Shown: piece by piece, positions 1-7,112 of the stretch
How the letters are laid out: every line of letters starts with the position of its first letter
Numbering within the stretch: the stretch's first letter is position 1
From: Gemmatimonadota bacterium
GTDB taxonomy: Bacteria > Gemmatimonadota > Gemmatimonadetes > Longimicrobiales > RSA9
Reading direction: 5' to 3'
Length of the DNA stretch: 10,206 nt
NCBI GenBank assembly: GCA_019689775.1
Contig: JADGGV010000098.1
Coordinates: 1-10,206 of the forward strand
Translations under genes and position numbers: made by a program
The notes under the pieces: generated by a model
What the model saw: only the letters and a program-made list of their open reading frames with translations
What the model was told of the DNA's origin: nothing
Databases searched by the model: none

Positions 1-1271
1 TCCTCCAGGGGCGTGGGGTGGGCGGGTCGACGCTGCACAACACGGGGCTGGTGTACCCGACGCCTCCCGGGATCGTGGAGCGATGGCGTCGGGAGCACGG
101 TTTCCCGCTCGACGAGGCCGAGGTCGACCGCCGCACGGCGGAGGTGCTCGCGACGTTGGCGGCGGTGCCGATCCCCGAGGACCGGATCAACGCGAACAAC
201 GCCGTGCTGCGCCGGGGCGCCGAGGCGCTCGGATGGCGCTACCGCGTGCCGCTCCACAACCGGCTGGAGTGCTGCGGTTGCGGCTATTGTATGCTCGGGT
301 GCGCCTACAACCGCAAGAGCAACGCGGCGCTGACGTACATTCCGCGGGCGGTCGCCGCGGGCGCGCGGGTGCTCGCGAACGCGCGGGCGGTCCGGATCGA
401 GGGTCGGGCCGGCGCGTGGCGAGTCGTCTGCGAGCGGGTGAGAGCTGCGGGCGGGGTGGTGGGGCAGGCGGTCGTCGAGGCGGCCGCGGTCGTCGTGGCC
501 GCGGGCGCGCTGGACACGCCGGCGCTGCTGCTGCGGAGCGGGCTTGGCATCGACCGCGTCGGCCGCGGGCTGCGGCTGCACCCGGCGGCGCTGGTCCACG
601 CGGTGTTTCCCGAGCCGATCGAGGCCTGGCGCGGTCTGCCGCAGTCGGTCCTCGTGGAGGAGTTCGCGTCCTTCATGGCGGACGGATACGGCGGCTTCCT
701 GTTGATCCCGAGCGCCGGCAACTGGCCGGGGCTGACGGCGGTGGCGGCGGCGGGGATGGGCGAAGCGCACCGCCGGCTGCTGCGGCGGCTGCCGCGCATC
801 GCCGCGGCGGCAGTGCTGCTGCACGACGAGACGGCGGGGCGCGTGCGCGCGGCCCGGGATAGCCGTCCGGTCGCCGAGTACTGGCCGGAGCGGGCGGACC
901 GCGAGGCGCTGCGGCGCGGGATCGAGGCGCTGGCGCGGCTGTACCTGGCCGCCGGCGCCGAGTGGGTGCACCTGCCGTTCGCCGGCGCCGCGCCGGTCAC
1001 CTCGGAGGCCGAGCTGCACGCGGAGCTGCCGCGGCTCGTGGCGGCGCCGCACCGACTGACGCTGAACTCGGTGCACCCGCAGGGGAGCTGCCCGCTGGGC
1101 GTGGACCCGCGCCGCAGCACCACGGATCCGTTCGGCGAGCTACGGGGGGCGCCGGGCATCTTCGTGGCGGACGCGTCCCTCTTCCCGACGTCGGTCGGTG
1201 TGCCGCCGCAGGTCACGATCATGATGCTGGCCGGCCTGGTGGCCGACCGGGTGCTGGAGTCGGGCGCGTGA
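1..1271 (+). CDS. GMC-family FAD-dependent oxidoreductase, 5' end outside window
   Basis: The reading frame is open from the left edge (first full codon at base 3) to TGA at 1269-1271, about 422 residues, so the dinucleotide-binding N-terminus lies outside the window. The visible part opens with GRGVGGSTLHNTGL, which matches the GMC flavin-contact segment. The C-terminal GMC domain carries HPQGSCPLG (likely catalytic His codon at 1074) and then VADASLFPTSVGVPPQVTI. A Cys cluster, CCGCGYCMLGC, is encoded at 270-302 and is followed by NRKS. Cys-rich segments of this kind occur in the long-chain alcohol oxidase branch of GMC enzymes. The family oxidises alcohols, sugars or related compounds using FAD; the substrate here is unknown. 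The Asn or His that usually follows SxGx is Pro (codon 1203). The 3' end overlaps the next gene by 4 bases. The family call is firm and the substrate is not known. Confidence 0.9.
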   Translation, partial: LQGRGVGGSTLHNTGLVYPTPPGIVERWRREHGFPLDEAEVDRRTAEVLATLAAVPIPEDRINANNAVLRRGAEALGWRYRVPLHNRLECCGCGYCMLGCAYNRKSNAALTYIPRAVAAGARVLANARAVRIEGRAGAWRVVCERVRAAGGVVGQAVVEAAAVVVAAGALDTPALLLRSGLGIDRVGRGLRLHPAALVHAVFPEPIEAWRGLPQSVLVEEFASFMADGYGGFLLIPSAGNWPGLTAVAAAGMGEAHRRLLRRLPRIAAAAVLLHDETAGRVRAARDSRPVAEYWPERADREALRRGIEALARLYLAAGAEWVHLPFAGAAPVTSEAELHAELPRLVAAPHRLTLNSVHPQGSCPLGVDPRRSTTDPFGELRGAPGIFVADASLFPTSVGVPPQVTIMMLAGLVADRVLESGA

Positions 1272-2317
1272 GCGGCGCGCTGGCGCTGTTCCGGCGGTTC
1301 CCGCGCCTGGAGGGGCGGATCCCGTGGACGCCGCTTGGTCGATTCCCGACGCCGGTGCAGGAACTGCCGCTCGGCGCCGGCGGTGCCTGGATCAAGCGCG
1401 ACGACCTGTCCGCCGAGCCGTACGGCGGTAACAAGGTGCGCAAGCTGGAGTTCCTTCTCGCCGACGCCCGCCGGGCGGGCGCCGCGCGCGTGGTCACGGC
1501 GGGCGCCTTCGGCTCGCACCACGCGCTCGCCACCGCGCTCTACGCGCGGCGGCTCGACCTCGCGGCGACGCTGGTGCTCTTCCCCCAGCCGGCCACGGAC
1601 CACGCCCGGCGCGTGCTGCTGACGGACGTCGCCGTCGGCGCGGAGCTGCGCTTCACCCGGCGGATGGAACTCGTCCCCGGCGCGCTCCTCGCCGCGCGCT
1701 GGGCGCACCGGCGCGAGGGCGCGTACGCGGTGGCGCCCGGCGGCTCGGACGCGCTCGGGACGCTCGGCTACGTCGCCGCGGCGCTGGAGCTGGCCGACCA
1801 GGTGGCGGCCGGGGAGGCGCCGTGTCCGGCCGTGGTGCACGTCGCCGCCGGCACGCTGGGCACGGCGGCCGGGCTCGCGATCGGCCTCGCGCTGGCCGGC
1901 CTCGAGACCACCGTCGCGGCGACGCGGATCACCGGGCGCATCGTCACGAACGAGCGCACGCTGAGCCGGCTGGTCCGTGGCGCGCTGGCGCTGCTCGAGC
2001 GGGGCGGTGTGCGACTCGATCCCGCCGAGGCGCTCCGACGCGTCGAGCTGCGGCACGGGCAGATCGGCGCCGGCTACGGGCGGGAGACGCCGGCGGGGCG
2101 CGAGGCGACGTCGCTCTTCGAGGGGCTCGGGCTGCGCCTCGACCCGACCTACACCGCGAAGGCGGCGGCGGAGCTGCTGGCGCACCCCCCCGCGCCCGGG
2201 CGGCCGGCGCTGTTCTGGCACACGCTGAGCGCGACGGAGCCGCCGCTCCCGGCGCCGGCGGCGGAGCTGGAGGCGCGGCTGCCGGCGCCGTTCCGGCGCT
2301 GGCTCCACGGCGAGTGA
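1268..2317 (+). CDS. PLP-dependent enzyme, ACC deaminase/D-cysteine desulfhydrase-like
   Basis: This 349-residue protein has the type II (tryptophan synthase beta-like) PLP fold. The GGNKVRKLEFLLADA motif around residue 56 gives the Schiff-base lysine (K56). GGSDALGTLGYV and AAGTLGTAAGL (GTLGT, residues 195-199) match the family's substrate and phosphate-binding loops. GYG around Tyr270 and LDPTYTAKA are also family motifs. I chose the GTG at 1268 because it overlaps the preceding TGA, has GGAG at 1256-1259 eight bases upstream, and gives a normal family length; an in-frame upstream extension would run inside the GMC gene. Some active-site words differ from the usual family: SHH (residues 83-85) replaces SNH, and HTLS (318-321) replaces HTGG. 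It may therefore not be a true ACC deaminase or D-cysteine desulfhydrase. Relatives deaminate or desulfhydrate small amino acids. It is probably cotranscribed with the GMC gene. Confidence 0.85.
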   Translation: MSGALALFRRFPRLEGRIPWTPLGRFPTPVQELPLGAGGAWIKRDDLSAEPYGGNKVRKLEFLLADARRAGAARVVTAGAFGSHHALATALYARRLDLAATLVLFPQPATDHARRVLLTDVAVGAELRFTRRMELVPGALLAARWAHRREGAYAVAPGGSDALGTLGYVAAALELADQVAAGEAPCPAVVHVAAGTLGTAAGLAIGLALAGLETTVAATRITGRIVTNERTLSRLVRGALALLERGGVRLDPAEALRRVELRHGQIGAGYGRETPAGREATSLFEGLGLRLDPTYTAKAAAELLAHPPAPGRPALFWHTLSATEPPLPAPAAELEARLPAPFRRWLHGE

Positions 2318-2424
2318 GCCGATCCCGCATGGCCGGATACTTGCGACCGGGCGGCCTCCCGAACCGGGCGCCGAGAGAGCGGCGTGCCGCGCCGGCGTGC
2401 CATTGCGACCCGCATCACGTCGAC

Positions 2425-2428
2425 GGAG
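2425..2428 (+). promoter_or_regulatory. Shine-Dalgarno GGAG fixing the S46 peptidase start
   Basis: GGAG lies 7 bases before the ATG at 2436, directly ahead of a signal-sequence-like N-terminus. This favours that ATG over the in-frame GTG at 2397, which would add 13 basic residues before the signal peptide. Confidence 0.6.
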
Positions 2429-2435
2429 TCGGACC

Positions 2436-4658
2436 ATGTCCCTGTCCCTGGCTGGTCGGCTGGCGCTGGCCTTGACGGTGGCGACGGTGGGGTGCGCCGC
2501 GCGGGCTGCGGCGCCCGCGCGGCCGCAGCCTACCGCGCCGGCCGCCGTGCCGCCGGAGCTACAGCCCCCGCCCGAGGCGGTCCGCCTGGCCCAGAAGCTG
2601 AGGCCCACCGGGCTGGAACTCGGGACCATGTGGACGTTCGAGGACCCGCCGCTGGCCTACTGGCGGAGGCAGTACGGCTTCCAGGCGACGCCGCAGTGGC
2701 TCGAGCACGTGCGCCTCTCGTCCGTCCGCTTCGCGAACTACTGCTCGGCCGCGTTCGTCTCGCCAACCGGGCTCGTCATGACGAACCACCACTGCGGCCG
2801 CGAATGCGTCGAGGCGCAATCGAGCCCGGGCCACGACTACGTCGAGACCGGCTTCTACGCCGCCACGCGCGCGGAGGAGCGGGTCTGCCCGAACGTGTAC
2901 CTCGACCAGCTCGTCTCGATCGAGGACGTGACGGCGCGCGTGACGGGCGCCGCGGCGGCCGGTGCGGCGGATGCGGCGCGCGCCGCGGCGGTCGACTCGG
3001 CGTCGGCACGGATCCAGCGCGAGTGCGAGCAACAGACGAAGCTCGTCTGCCAGGTGGTCTCGCTGTACCATGGCGGGCAGTTCCACCTCTACCGCTACAA
3101 GCGCTACCAGCCCGTCAAGCTCGTCTTCGCGCCGGAGCTCCAGGCGGGGTTCTTCGGCGGCGATGCGGACAACTTCACGTATCCGCGCTACGCGCTCGAT
3201 GTGACGTTCGTCCGCGCCTACGAGGCCGATGGGACCACGCCGGCGAGCACGCCCAACTACCTCGAGTGGGATGCCGGCGGTCCGGGCGACGGCGAGCTGG
3301 TGTTCGCGGTCGGCAACCCCGCGAGCACGAGTCGGCTCATCACGGTCGCGCAGCTCATGTACGAGCGGGCGTACCGACATCCGTTCTACATCGCGTTCCT
3401 GGAGGCGCAGCGGAGCTACCTTCAGGAGCTGGCGCGGCGGAACCCGCAGACGGCGCAGCAGGTGCGGCAGGATCTGTTCGAGGTGGAGAACAGCCTGAAG
3501 GCGTTCCGGGGCGAGATGGCCGGCCTGCTGGACACGCTGCTGCTGGCGCGGAAGGTGGCGTGGCAGACGGACTTCGAGCGGCGGCTGAACGCGGATACGC
3601 TGCTCCGCTCGCGCTACGGCGACGTGTTCGACCGCATGGCGGCCATCCAGGCCGAGAAGCTGAGGCTCAGCCCCGAGCTGAACCTGAGCAACCCGAATCT
3701 CTTTTCCGAGCCGCACATGCAGGTGGCGGCGACGCTGGTGCGGCTGGTGCGCGAGCGCTCGCTCCCCGAGGCGCAGCGCTCGGCGGAGTTCCGCGGCGAG
3801 AAGCTCCAGCAGCTCGCGACCCGGCTCGGCGGCGAGCTGCCGCTGGACACCGCGCTCAGCCGGCGGCTGCTGGCGTCCCGCCTGCGGCTGATGCAGCGGT
3901 TCCTCCCACCGGACAACGCGCTCCTCCGCCAGGCTGTCCAGAGCGGGGAGGAACCGGACGCGGCGGCCCGGCGACTGGTGACGTCGACGCGGATCGGCGA
4001 CGCGGCGTTCCGGCGCGCGCTGCTTCAGGGCGGCGAGCCGGCCGTGGACACGACGAGCGACCCGCTCGTCCGTCTGGTCCGCACGATGCTCGCGACCGCG
4101 CGCGCGCTCCAGCCGCGCTGGGACTCGCTCATGGCGCGGCAGGACGTCCAGGCGGCGCGGCTGGCGCAGGCGCTTTTCGCGGCCTACGGGACGTCCGTGC
4201 CGCCGGATGCGACGTTCACACCGCGCATCAGCGACGGCGTGGTGCGCGGCTATCCGTACAACGGCACGCGGGCGCCGCCGATGACGACGATCTACGGGCT
4301 GTACGGGCGCTCGGCGGACTTCGGCAACCGGATGCCGTTCACGCTCCCCGCGAGCTTCGCGCGGGAGCGCGCCGCGGTCGACCTCGGCAAGCCGCTGAAT
4401 CTGGTCTCGACGAACGACATCAGCGGCGGCAACAGCGGCAGCCCGCTCATCGACCGAACCGGCCGCGTCGTGGGGCTGGTCTTCGACAGCAACATCGAGG
4501 CGTTGCCGCACCAGTTCCTGTTCGGCTCGGCGAGCGGACGCACGGTCTCGGTGCACACCGCCGGGATCACCGAGGCGCTGCGCAGCGTGTACCACGCGGA
4601 CGCGCTGCTGCGGGAGCTGCTTGGCCAGCCGCCCGCGCCGGCGGCGGCCCCGCGCTGA
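2436..4658 (+). CDS. Secreted S46-family serine peptidase (DPP7/DPP11-like dipeptidyl-peptidase)
   Basis: This 740-residue protein is close to the usual 700-720 of family S46, exopeptidases that release dipeptides from peptide N-termini in the periplasm or at the cell surface. The chymotrypsin-like triad is visible: VMTNHHCG (His119 by analogy with the usual His before Cys), GGDADNFTYPRYALD (Asp255) and SGGNSGSPLI (Ser667). The segment between Asp and Ser, about residues 270-610, is helix-rich as in the S46 helical domain. The N-terminus has a hydrophobic signal stretch (residues 5-19); Cys20 in TVGC is an imperfect lipobox, so lipidation is possible but unproven. Eighteen residues after the catalytic Ser, FDSN carries Ser685, where DPP7 has Gly and DPP11 has Arg; P1 preference is therefore uncertain, though an acidic preference is unlikely. 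The M20 dipeptidase gene follows on the same strand. Confidence 0.95.
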   Translation: MSLSLAGRLALALTVATVGCAARAAAPARPQPTAPAAVPPELQPPPEAVRLAQKLRPTGLELGTMWTFEDPPLAYWRRQYGFQATPQWLEHVRLSSVRFANYCSAAFVSPTGLVMTNHHCGRECVEAQSSPGHDYVETGFYAATRAEERVCPNVYLDQLVSIEDVTARVTGAAAAGAADAARAAAVDSASARIQRECEQQTKLVCQVVSLYHGGQFHLYRYKRYQPVKLVFAPELQAGFFGGDADNFTYPRYALDVTFVRAYEADGTTPASTPNYLEWDAGGPGDGELVFAVGNPASTSRLITVAQLMYERAYRHPFYIAFLEAQRSYLQELARRNPQTAQQVRQDLFEVENSLKAFRGEMAGLLDTLLLARKVAWQTDFERRLNADTLLRSRYGDVFDRMAAIQAEKLRLSPELNLSNPNLFSEPHMQVAATLVRLVRERSLPEAQRSAEFRGEKLQQLATRLGGELPLDTALSRRLLASRLRLMQRFLPPDNALLRQAVQSGEEPDAAARRLVTSTRIGDAAFRRALLQGGEPAVDTTSDPLVRLVRTMLATARALQPRWDSLMARQDVQAARLAQALFAAYGTSVPPDATFTPRISDGVVRGYPYNGTRAPPMTTIYGLYGRSADFGNRMPFTLPASFARERAAVDLGKPLNLVSTNDISGGNSGSPLIDRTGRVVGLVFDSNIEALPHQFLFGSASGRTVSVHTAGITEALRSVYHADALLRELLGQPPAPAAAPR

Positions 4659-4665
4659 CTTGACG

Positions 4666-4681
4666 GGCGCGCGAGCGCGCC
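4666..4681 (+). terminator. Short GC hairpin after the S46 gene
   Basis: Arms GGCGCGC (4666-4672) and GCGCGCC (4675-4681) can form a 6-7 bp stem with a very small loop, 8 bases after the S46 stop. No T-tract follows. It could be a weak terminator, a processing hairpin or an operator-like dyad. TTGACG at 4660-4665 just before it resembles a -35 box, but I see no convincing -10 box at the right distance, so I do not call a promoter for the M20 gene. Confidence 0.3.
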
Positions 4682-4750
4682 GGAGCTTACCGCGCCCGCG
4701 TTTCCGCGGGGCGCCGCCACGACTGTCACGATCACGCAGCGGGGGGAAGC

Positions 4751-6121
4751 GTGGACACGAACCGGATCGACGCCTACATCGACGAGAACCTGCCCCGCTT
4801 TCGGGAGGAGCTGTTCGAGTTCCTGGGCATCCCGAGCGTGAGCGCGCGCAGCGAGCGCAAGGCCGACGTGCGCCGCGCCGCCGCGTGGCTGGCCGACCGG
4901 ATGCGCGCGGCGGGGCTGGACGCCGCCATCGAGGAGACGGCCGGTCACCCGGTCGTCCTCGGGGAATGGCGGGGCGCCGGCCCGGACGCGCCGACGGTGC
5001 TGATCTACGGGCACTATGACGTGCAGCCGGCCGAGCCGTTGGAGCTGTGGACGTCGCCGCCGTTCGAGCCGACCATCCGCGATGGGCGGATCTACGCCCG
5101 CGGCGCCGTCGACGACAAGGGGCAGCTCTTCCTGCACGTGAAGGCGATCGAGGCGCACATGCGGACGACCGGGAGGCTCCCGGTCAACGTCGTCGTCGTG
5201 GCGGAGGGGGAGGAGGAGGTCGGGAGCGAGAACCTGGTGCCGTTCCTCGAGGCGAACGCGGCGCGCCTGCGCGCCGACGCCATCGTCGTCTCGGATTCGA
5301 GCATGGTGGCGCCGGGCGTGCCCACGATCGGCGCGTCGCTCCGCGGCATCTCCTACTTCCAGATCGACGTGCGCGGCCCCGCGCAGGACCTGCACTCCGG
5401 CTCCTACGGCGGCGCCGTGATGAACCCGGCCACGGCGCTCGCGCGGATCACCGCCAGCTTCCACGACGCGGACGGCCGGATCCAGATCCCCGGCTTCTAC
5501 GACGATGTGCGGCCGCCGGAGGAGATGCGCGAGCAGATCGCGCGCGTGCCGTTCAGCGAGGAGGCGTTCCGCGAGGAGACGGGGAGCCCGGCGCTGTTCG
5601 GCGAGAAGGGCTTCGGCACGCTCGAGCGGCTCTGGGTGCGCCCGACCTGCGAAGTGAACGGGCTGCTCTCCGGCTACACGGGGGAGGGCTCGAAGACGGT
5701 GCTCCCGTCGACGGCGATGGCCAAGGTGAGCTGCCGCCTCGTCCCCGATCAGGATCCGGCTCGGATCGCCGAGCTGTTCATCGCGCACGTCCGCCGGGTG
5801 GCGCCGCCGGGCGTCGTCGTGGACGTGCGCGAGCTGCACAGTGGCAAGCCCTGGCGTGCCCGGCTGGAGGGGCCGCTGCACGAGGCCGGCGCGCGGGCGC
5901 TCGAGCACGCCTTCGGCCGGGCGCCGGTCCTGGCGGGGGAGGGCGGGTCGATCCCGATCGTCTCGGACTTCGAGCGCGTGCTCGGCGCGCCCGTGCTCCT
6001 CATGGGCTTCGGGCTTCCCGGCGAGAACGCCCATGCGCCCGATGAATGGATGAGCCTGGAGAACTTCGAGAAGGGCACGCACGCCGCCGCGGCGCTGCTA
6101 TCGGAGCTCGCGGCGCGCTGA
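4751..6121 (+). CDS. M20-family zinc dipeptidase (carnosinase/CNDP-like)
   Basis: This 456-residue protein matches M20 dipeptidases of the CNDP/PRK08201 type, cytoplasmic di-zinc enzymes that hydrolyse dipeptides. All expected active-site residues are present: GHYDVQP (His88 metal, Asp90), RGAVDDKG (bridging Asp121), AEGEEEVGS (Glu155 catalytic base, Glu156 metal), VVSDSS (Asp182) and ENAHAPDE (His428). LHSG (His215) lies in the inserted dimerisation domain, about residues 200-320, and is the residue reaching across the dimer in relatives. There is no signal peptide. The start is the GTG at 4751, preceded by a purine-rich G-run and GGAAG at 4741-4749. It lies 92 bases after the S46 peptidase on the same strand, suggesting that extracytoplasmic dipeptide release and intracellular dipeptide cleavage are linked. 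The natural substrate is not shown by sequence; an acyl-amino-acid hydrolase role is less likely given the dipeptidase-type motifs. Confidence 0.93.
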   Translation: MDTNRIDAYIDENLPRFREELFEFLGIPSVSARSERKADVRRAAAWLADRMRAAGLDAAIEETAGHPVVLGEWRGAGPDAPTVLIYGHYDVQPAEPLELWTSPPFEPTIRDGRIYARGAVDDKGQLFLHVKAIEAHMRTTGRLPVNVVVVAEGEEEVGSENLVPFLEANAARLRADAIVVSDSSMVAPGVPTIGASLRGISYFQIDVRGPAQDLHSGSYGGAVMNPATALARITASFHDADGRIQIPGFYDDVRPPEEMREQIARVPFSEEAFREETGSPALFGEKGFGTLERLWVRPTCEVNGLLSGYTGEGSKTVLPSTAMAKVSCRLVPDQDPARIAELFIAHVRRVAPPGVVVDVRELHSGKPWRARLEGPLHEAGARALEHAFGRAPVLAGEGGSIPIVSDFERVLGAPVLLMGFGLPGENAHAPDEWMSLENFEKGTHAAAALLSELAAR

Positions 6122-6146
6122 GCGGCACGCGGCACCGGAACGCACG

Positions 6147-6178
6147 GGCGCCCGGCCACCGCGCGGTGACCGGGCGCC
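6147..6178. terminator. Convergent hairpin between M20 and transglycosylase genes
   Basis: GGCGCCCGG (6147-6155) pairs perfectly with CCGGGCGCC (6170-6178). Past a single C/A mismatch, the inner CACC (6157-6160) pairs with GGTG (6165-6168) around a GCGC loop. It sits between two stop codons facing each other (6121 and 6200), where a bidirectional terminator is expected. No T-run follows on either strand, so termination efficiency is uncertain. Confidence 0.6.
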
Positions 6179-6199
6179 GCTGCTTCAATGAACGTCGCG

Positions 6200-6973
6200 T
6201 CAGCGCGCGAGGACGTGCAACGGCTTCGCGCGCGCCGCCTGGATCTCCCGGTCGATCTCTCGCCGCAGGCGCGCGATCCGATCCGGGTAGACGTGGCAGT
6301 TGGGGGTGTTCGAGCCGCGGACGCAGCCGTTGTAGCCCAGGAGCGCCCGGCGCTCGTCGCCGCCCGCGTTGCGCAGGTACCAGGCGAGCAGGCTCGTGCC
6401 CGTGCAGAGGTTGTCGTTGATGTCGTAGAGGTTGCGGCCGCACCCCTCCCAGCGTCCCGCCCAGCTCGGCATGACCTGCATGAGGCCGCGCGCGCCGACG
6501 GGGCTCGTCGCGTACGGGTTGCCTTCGCTCTCCACGAGGAGCACGGAGGCGACGGTCGCCGGATCGAGGTGCTGGCGCGTCGCGTGCTCCACGAGCGGCC
6601 ACGCCATGCGCCGGGCCATGTCCCCGGGCACGCCGCGGCGCCGGAGCACCAGCTCGACCGGCGCGACGTGCTCGCGATACAGGGAGACGTAGGCCGCCGT
6701 CTCCTGGCCCGCGCGGCGGATGGCACTCATGGTGCGGGCGAGCGCCTCGATCTGGATCGGAGGCACGTGGCGCACGTCGTTCCGCAGGTGCGCGGCGGCG
6801 TCGGCCGGCGGCGTGAGCCGGCTCGTCGTCGCCTTCCCGAGGCCGAAGCCGAGGAAGAGCAGGACGGGAGCGGCGAGCGGAATGGCGCGGGCGTGGCGCA
6901 GCAGGCGCTCGATCTCGGCGAACGTTCCCTTGCGGGGCGCCGCGTCCTCGCGGTGCGGTTTCGATCGTCTCAT
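6200..6973 (-). CDS. Membrane-anchored lytic transglycosylase (SLT domain)
   Basis: This 257-residue protein has a basic N-terminus (residues 1-30), one hydrophobic segment (about 31-47, probable signal anchor), a linker, and an SLT/goose-lysozyme-like domain from about 126 to 240. The motif LLVESEGNPYATSPVGARGLMQ... fits family 1 lytic transglycosylases: Glu148 is the expected catalytic acid/base, and SPVGARGLMQVMP is the conserved strand-turn. Such enzymes cleave the MurNAc-GlcNAc bond of peptidoglycan in the periplasm. Four Cys in the domain (178, 190, 217, 226) could form disulfides. I chose the ATG at 6973, which keeps a basic leader before the anchor; the open frame continues to 7054 but the extra 27 residues are arginine-rich and unconvincing. 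No clear Shine-Dalgarno sequence precedes it. It has no partner gene here: the M20 gene converges on it and the HMA-like gene diverges from it. Confidence 0.88.
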   Translation of the reverse strand: MRRSKPHREDAAPRKGTFAEIERLLRHARAIPLAAPVLLFLGFGLGKATTSRLTPPADAAAHLRNDVRHVPPIQIEALARTMSAIRRAGQETAAYVSLYREHVAPVELVLRRRGVPGDMARRMAWPLVEHATRQHLDPATVASVLLVESEGNPYATSPVGARGLMQVMPSWAGRWEGCGRNLYDINDNLCTGTSLLAWYLRNAGGDERRALLGYNGCVRGSNTPNCHVYPDRIARLRREIDREIQAARAKPLHVLAR

Positions 6974-7112
6974 TGTATTGATCGGTCGAACCGGGGAGGG
7001 CCAAATTTGCAGCCGCCGGCGTCGTTCGCGCAAGCCGCGGCGGGGGGCCAGCATTGCGCCGGCGTATACGATGGACGATCGGGGCGCTCCCCGGTCACTC
7101 GGGAGGTCGAGA
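6974..7112. promoter_or_regulatory. Divergent intergenic region, presumed promoters
   Basis: This 139-base spacer separates divergent genes and must hold promoters for both unless transcription reads through from outside. It contains a rare AT-rich island with the perfect palindrome CAAATTTG (7002-7009) and a GTATACGAT element (7064-7072) whose TACGAT could serve as a -10 box for the rightward gene, although no good -35 box is found 17 bases upstream. GCGCAA (7028-7033) and TTGCGC (7054-7059) form a separated 6-bp dyad. No individual site can be assigned with confidence. Confidence 0.35.
7101..7106 (+). promoter_or_regulatory. Strong Shine-Dalgarno GGGAGG
   Basis: GGGAGG stands 6 bases before the ATG at 7113. 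It decides the start of the 71-residue HMA-like protein and rules out upstream in-frame starts, which would read through the divergent promoter region. Confidence 0.7.

Noticed and set aside
962..1267. In-frame upstream extension of the PLP enzyme into the GMC gene
   Set aside because: The extra residues are out-of-frame GMC coding sequence with no conservation; the GTG at 1268 has a Shine-Dalgarno sequence and gives normal length.
305..2629. A 774-codon open frame on the minus strand across the GMC and PLP genes
   Set aside because: It is low-complexity Arg/Ala/Pro sequence with no motif, antisense to two genes with clear family signatures. Long antisense frames are expected at this GC content.
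2559..4595. A 678-codon minus-strand frame opposite the S46 gene
   Set aside because: It is Arg-rich with no recognisable domain and lies fully antisense to a peptidase with an intact triad.
4660..4690. TTGACG as a -35 box for the M20 gene
   Set aside because: The hexamer is good but nothing resembling a -10 box lies 16-19 bases downstream, and a GC hairpin occupies the spacer.
4292..6082. A 596-codon minus-strand frame opposite the S46 3' end and the M20 gene
   Set aside because: The composition is that of a mirror frame (His/Arg/Asp-rich) without motifs; the M20 gene on the other strand has every catalytic residue.
7028..7059. GCGCAA/TTGCGC dyad as an operator
   Set aside because: The arms are only 6 bp with a 20-base gap, which is easily due to chance in this composition; it is kept only as a note in the intergenic entry.
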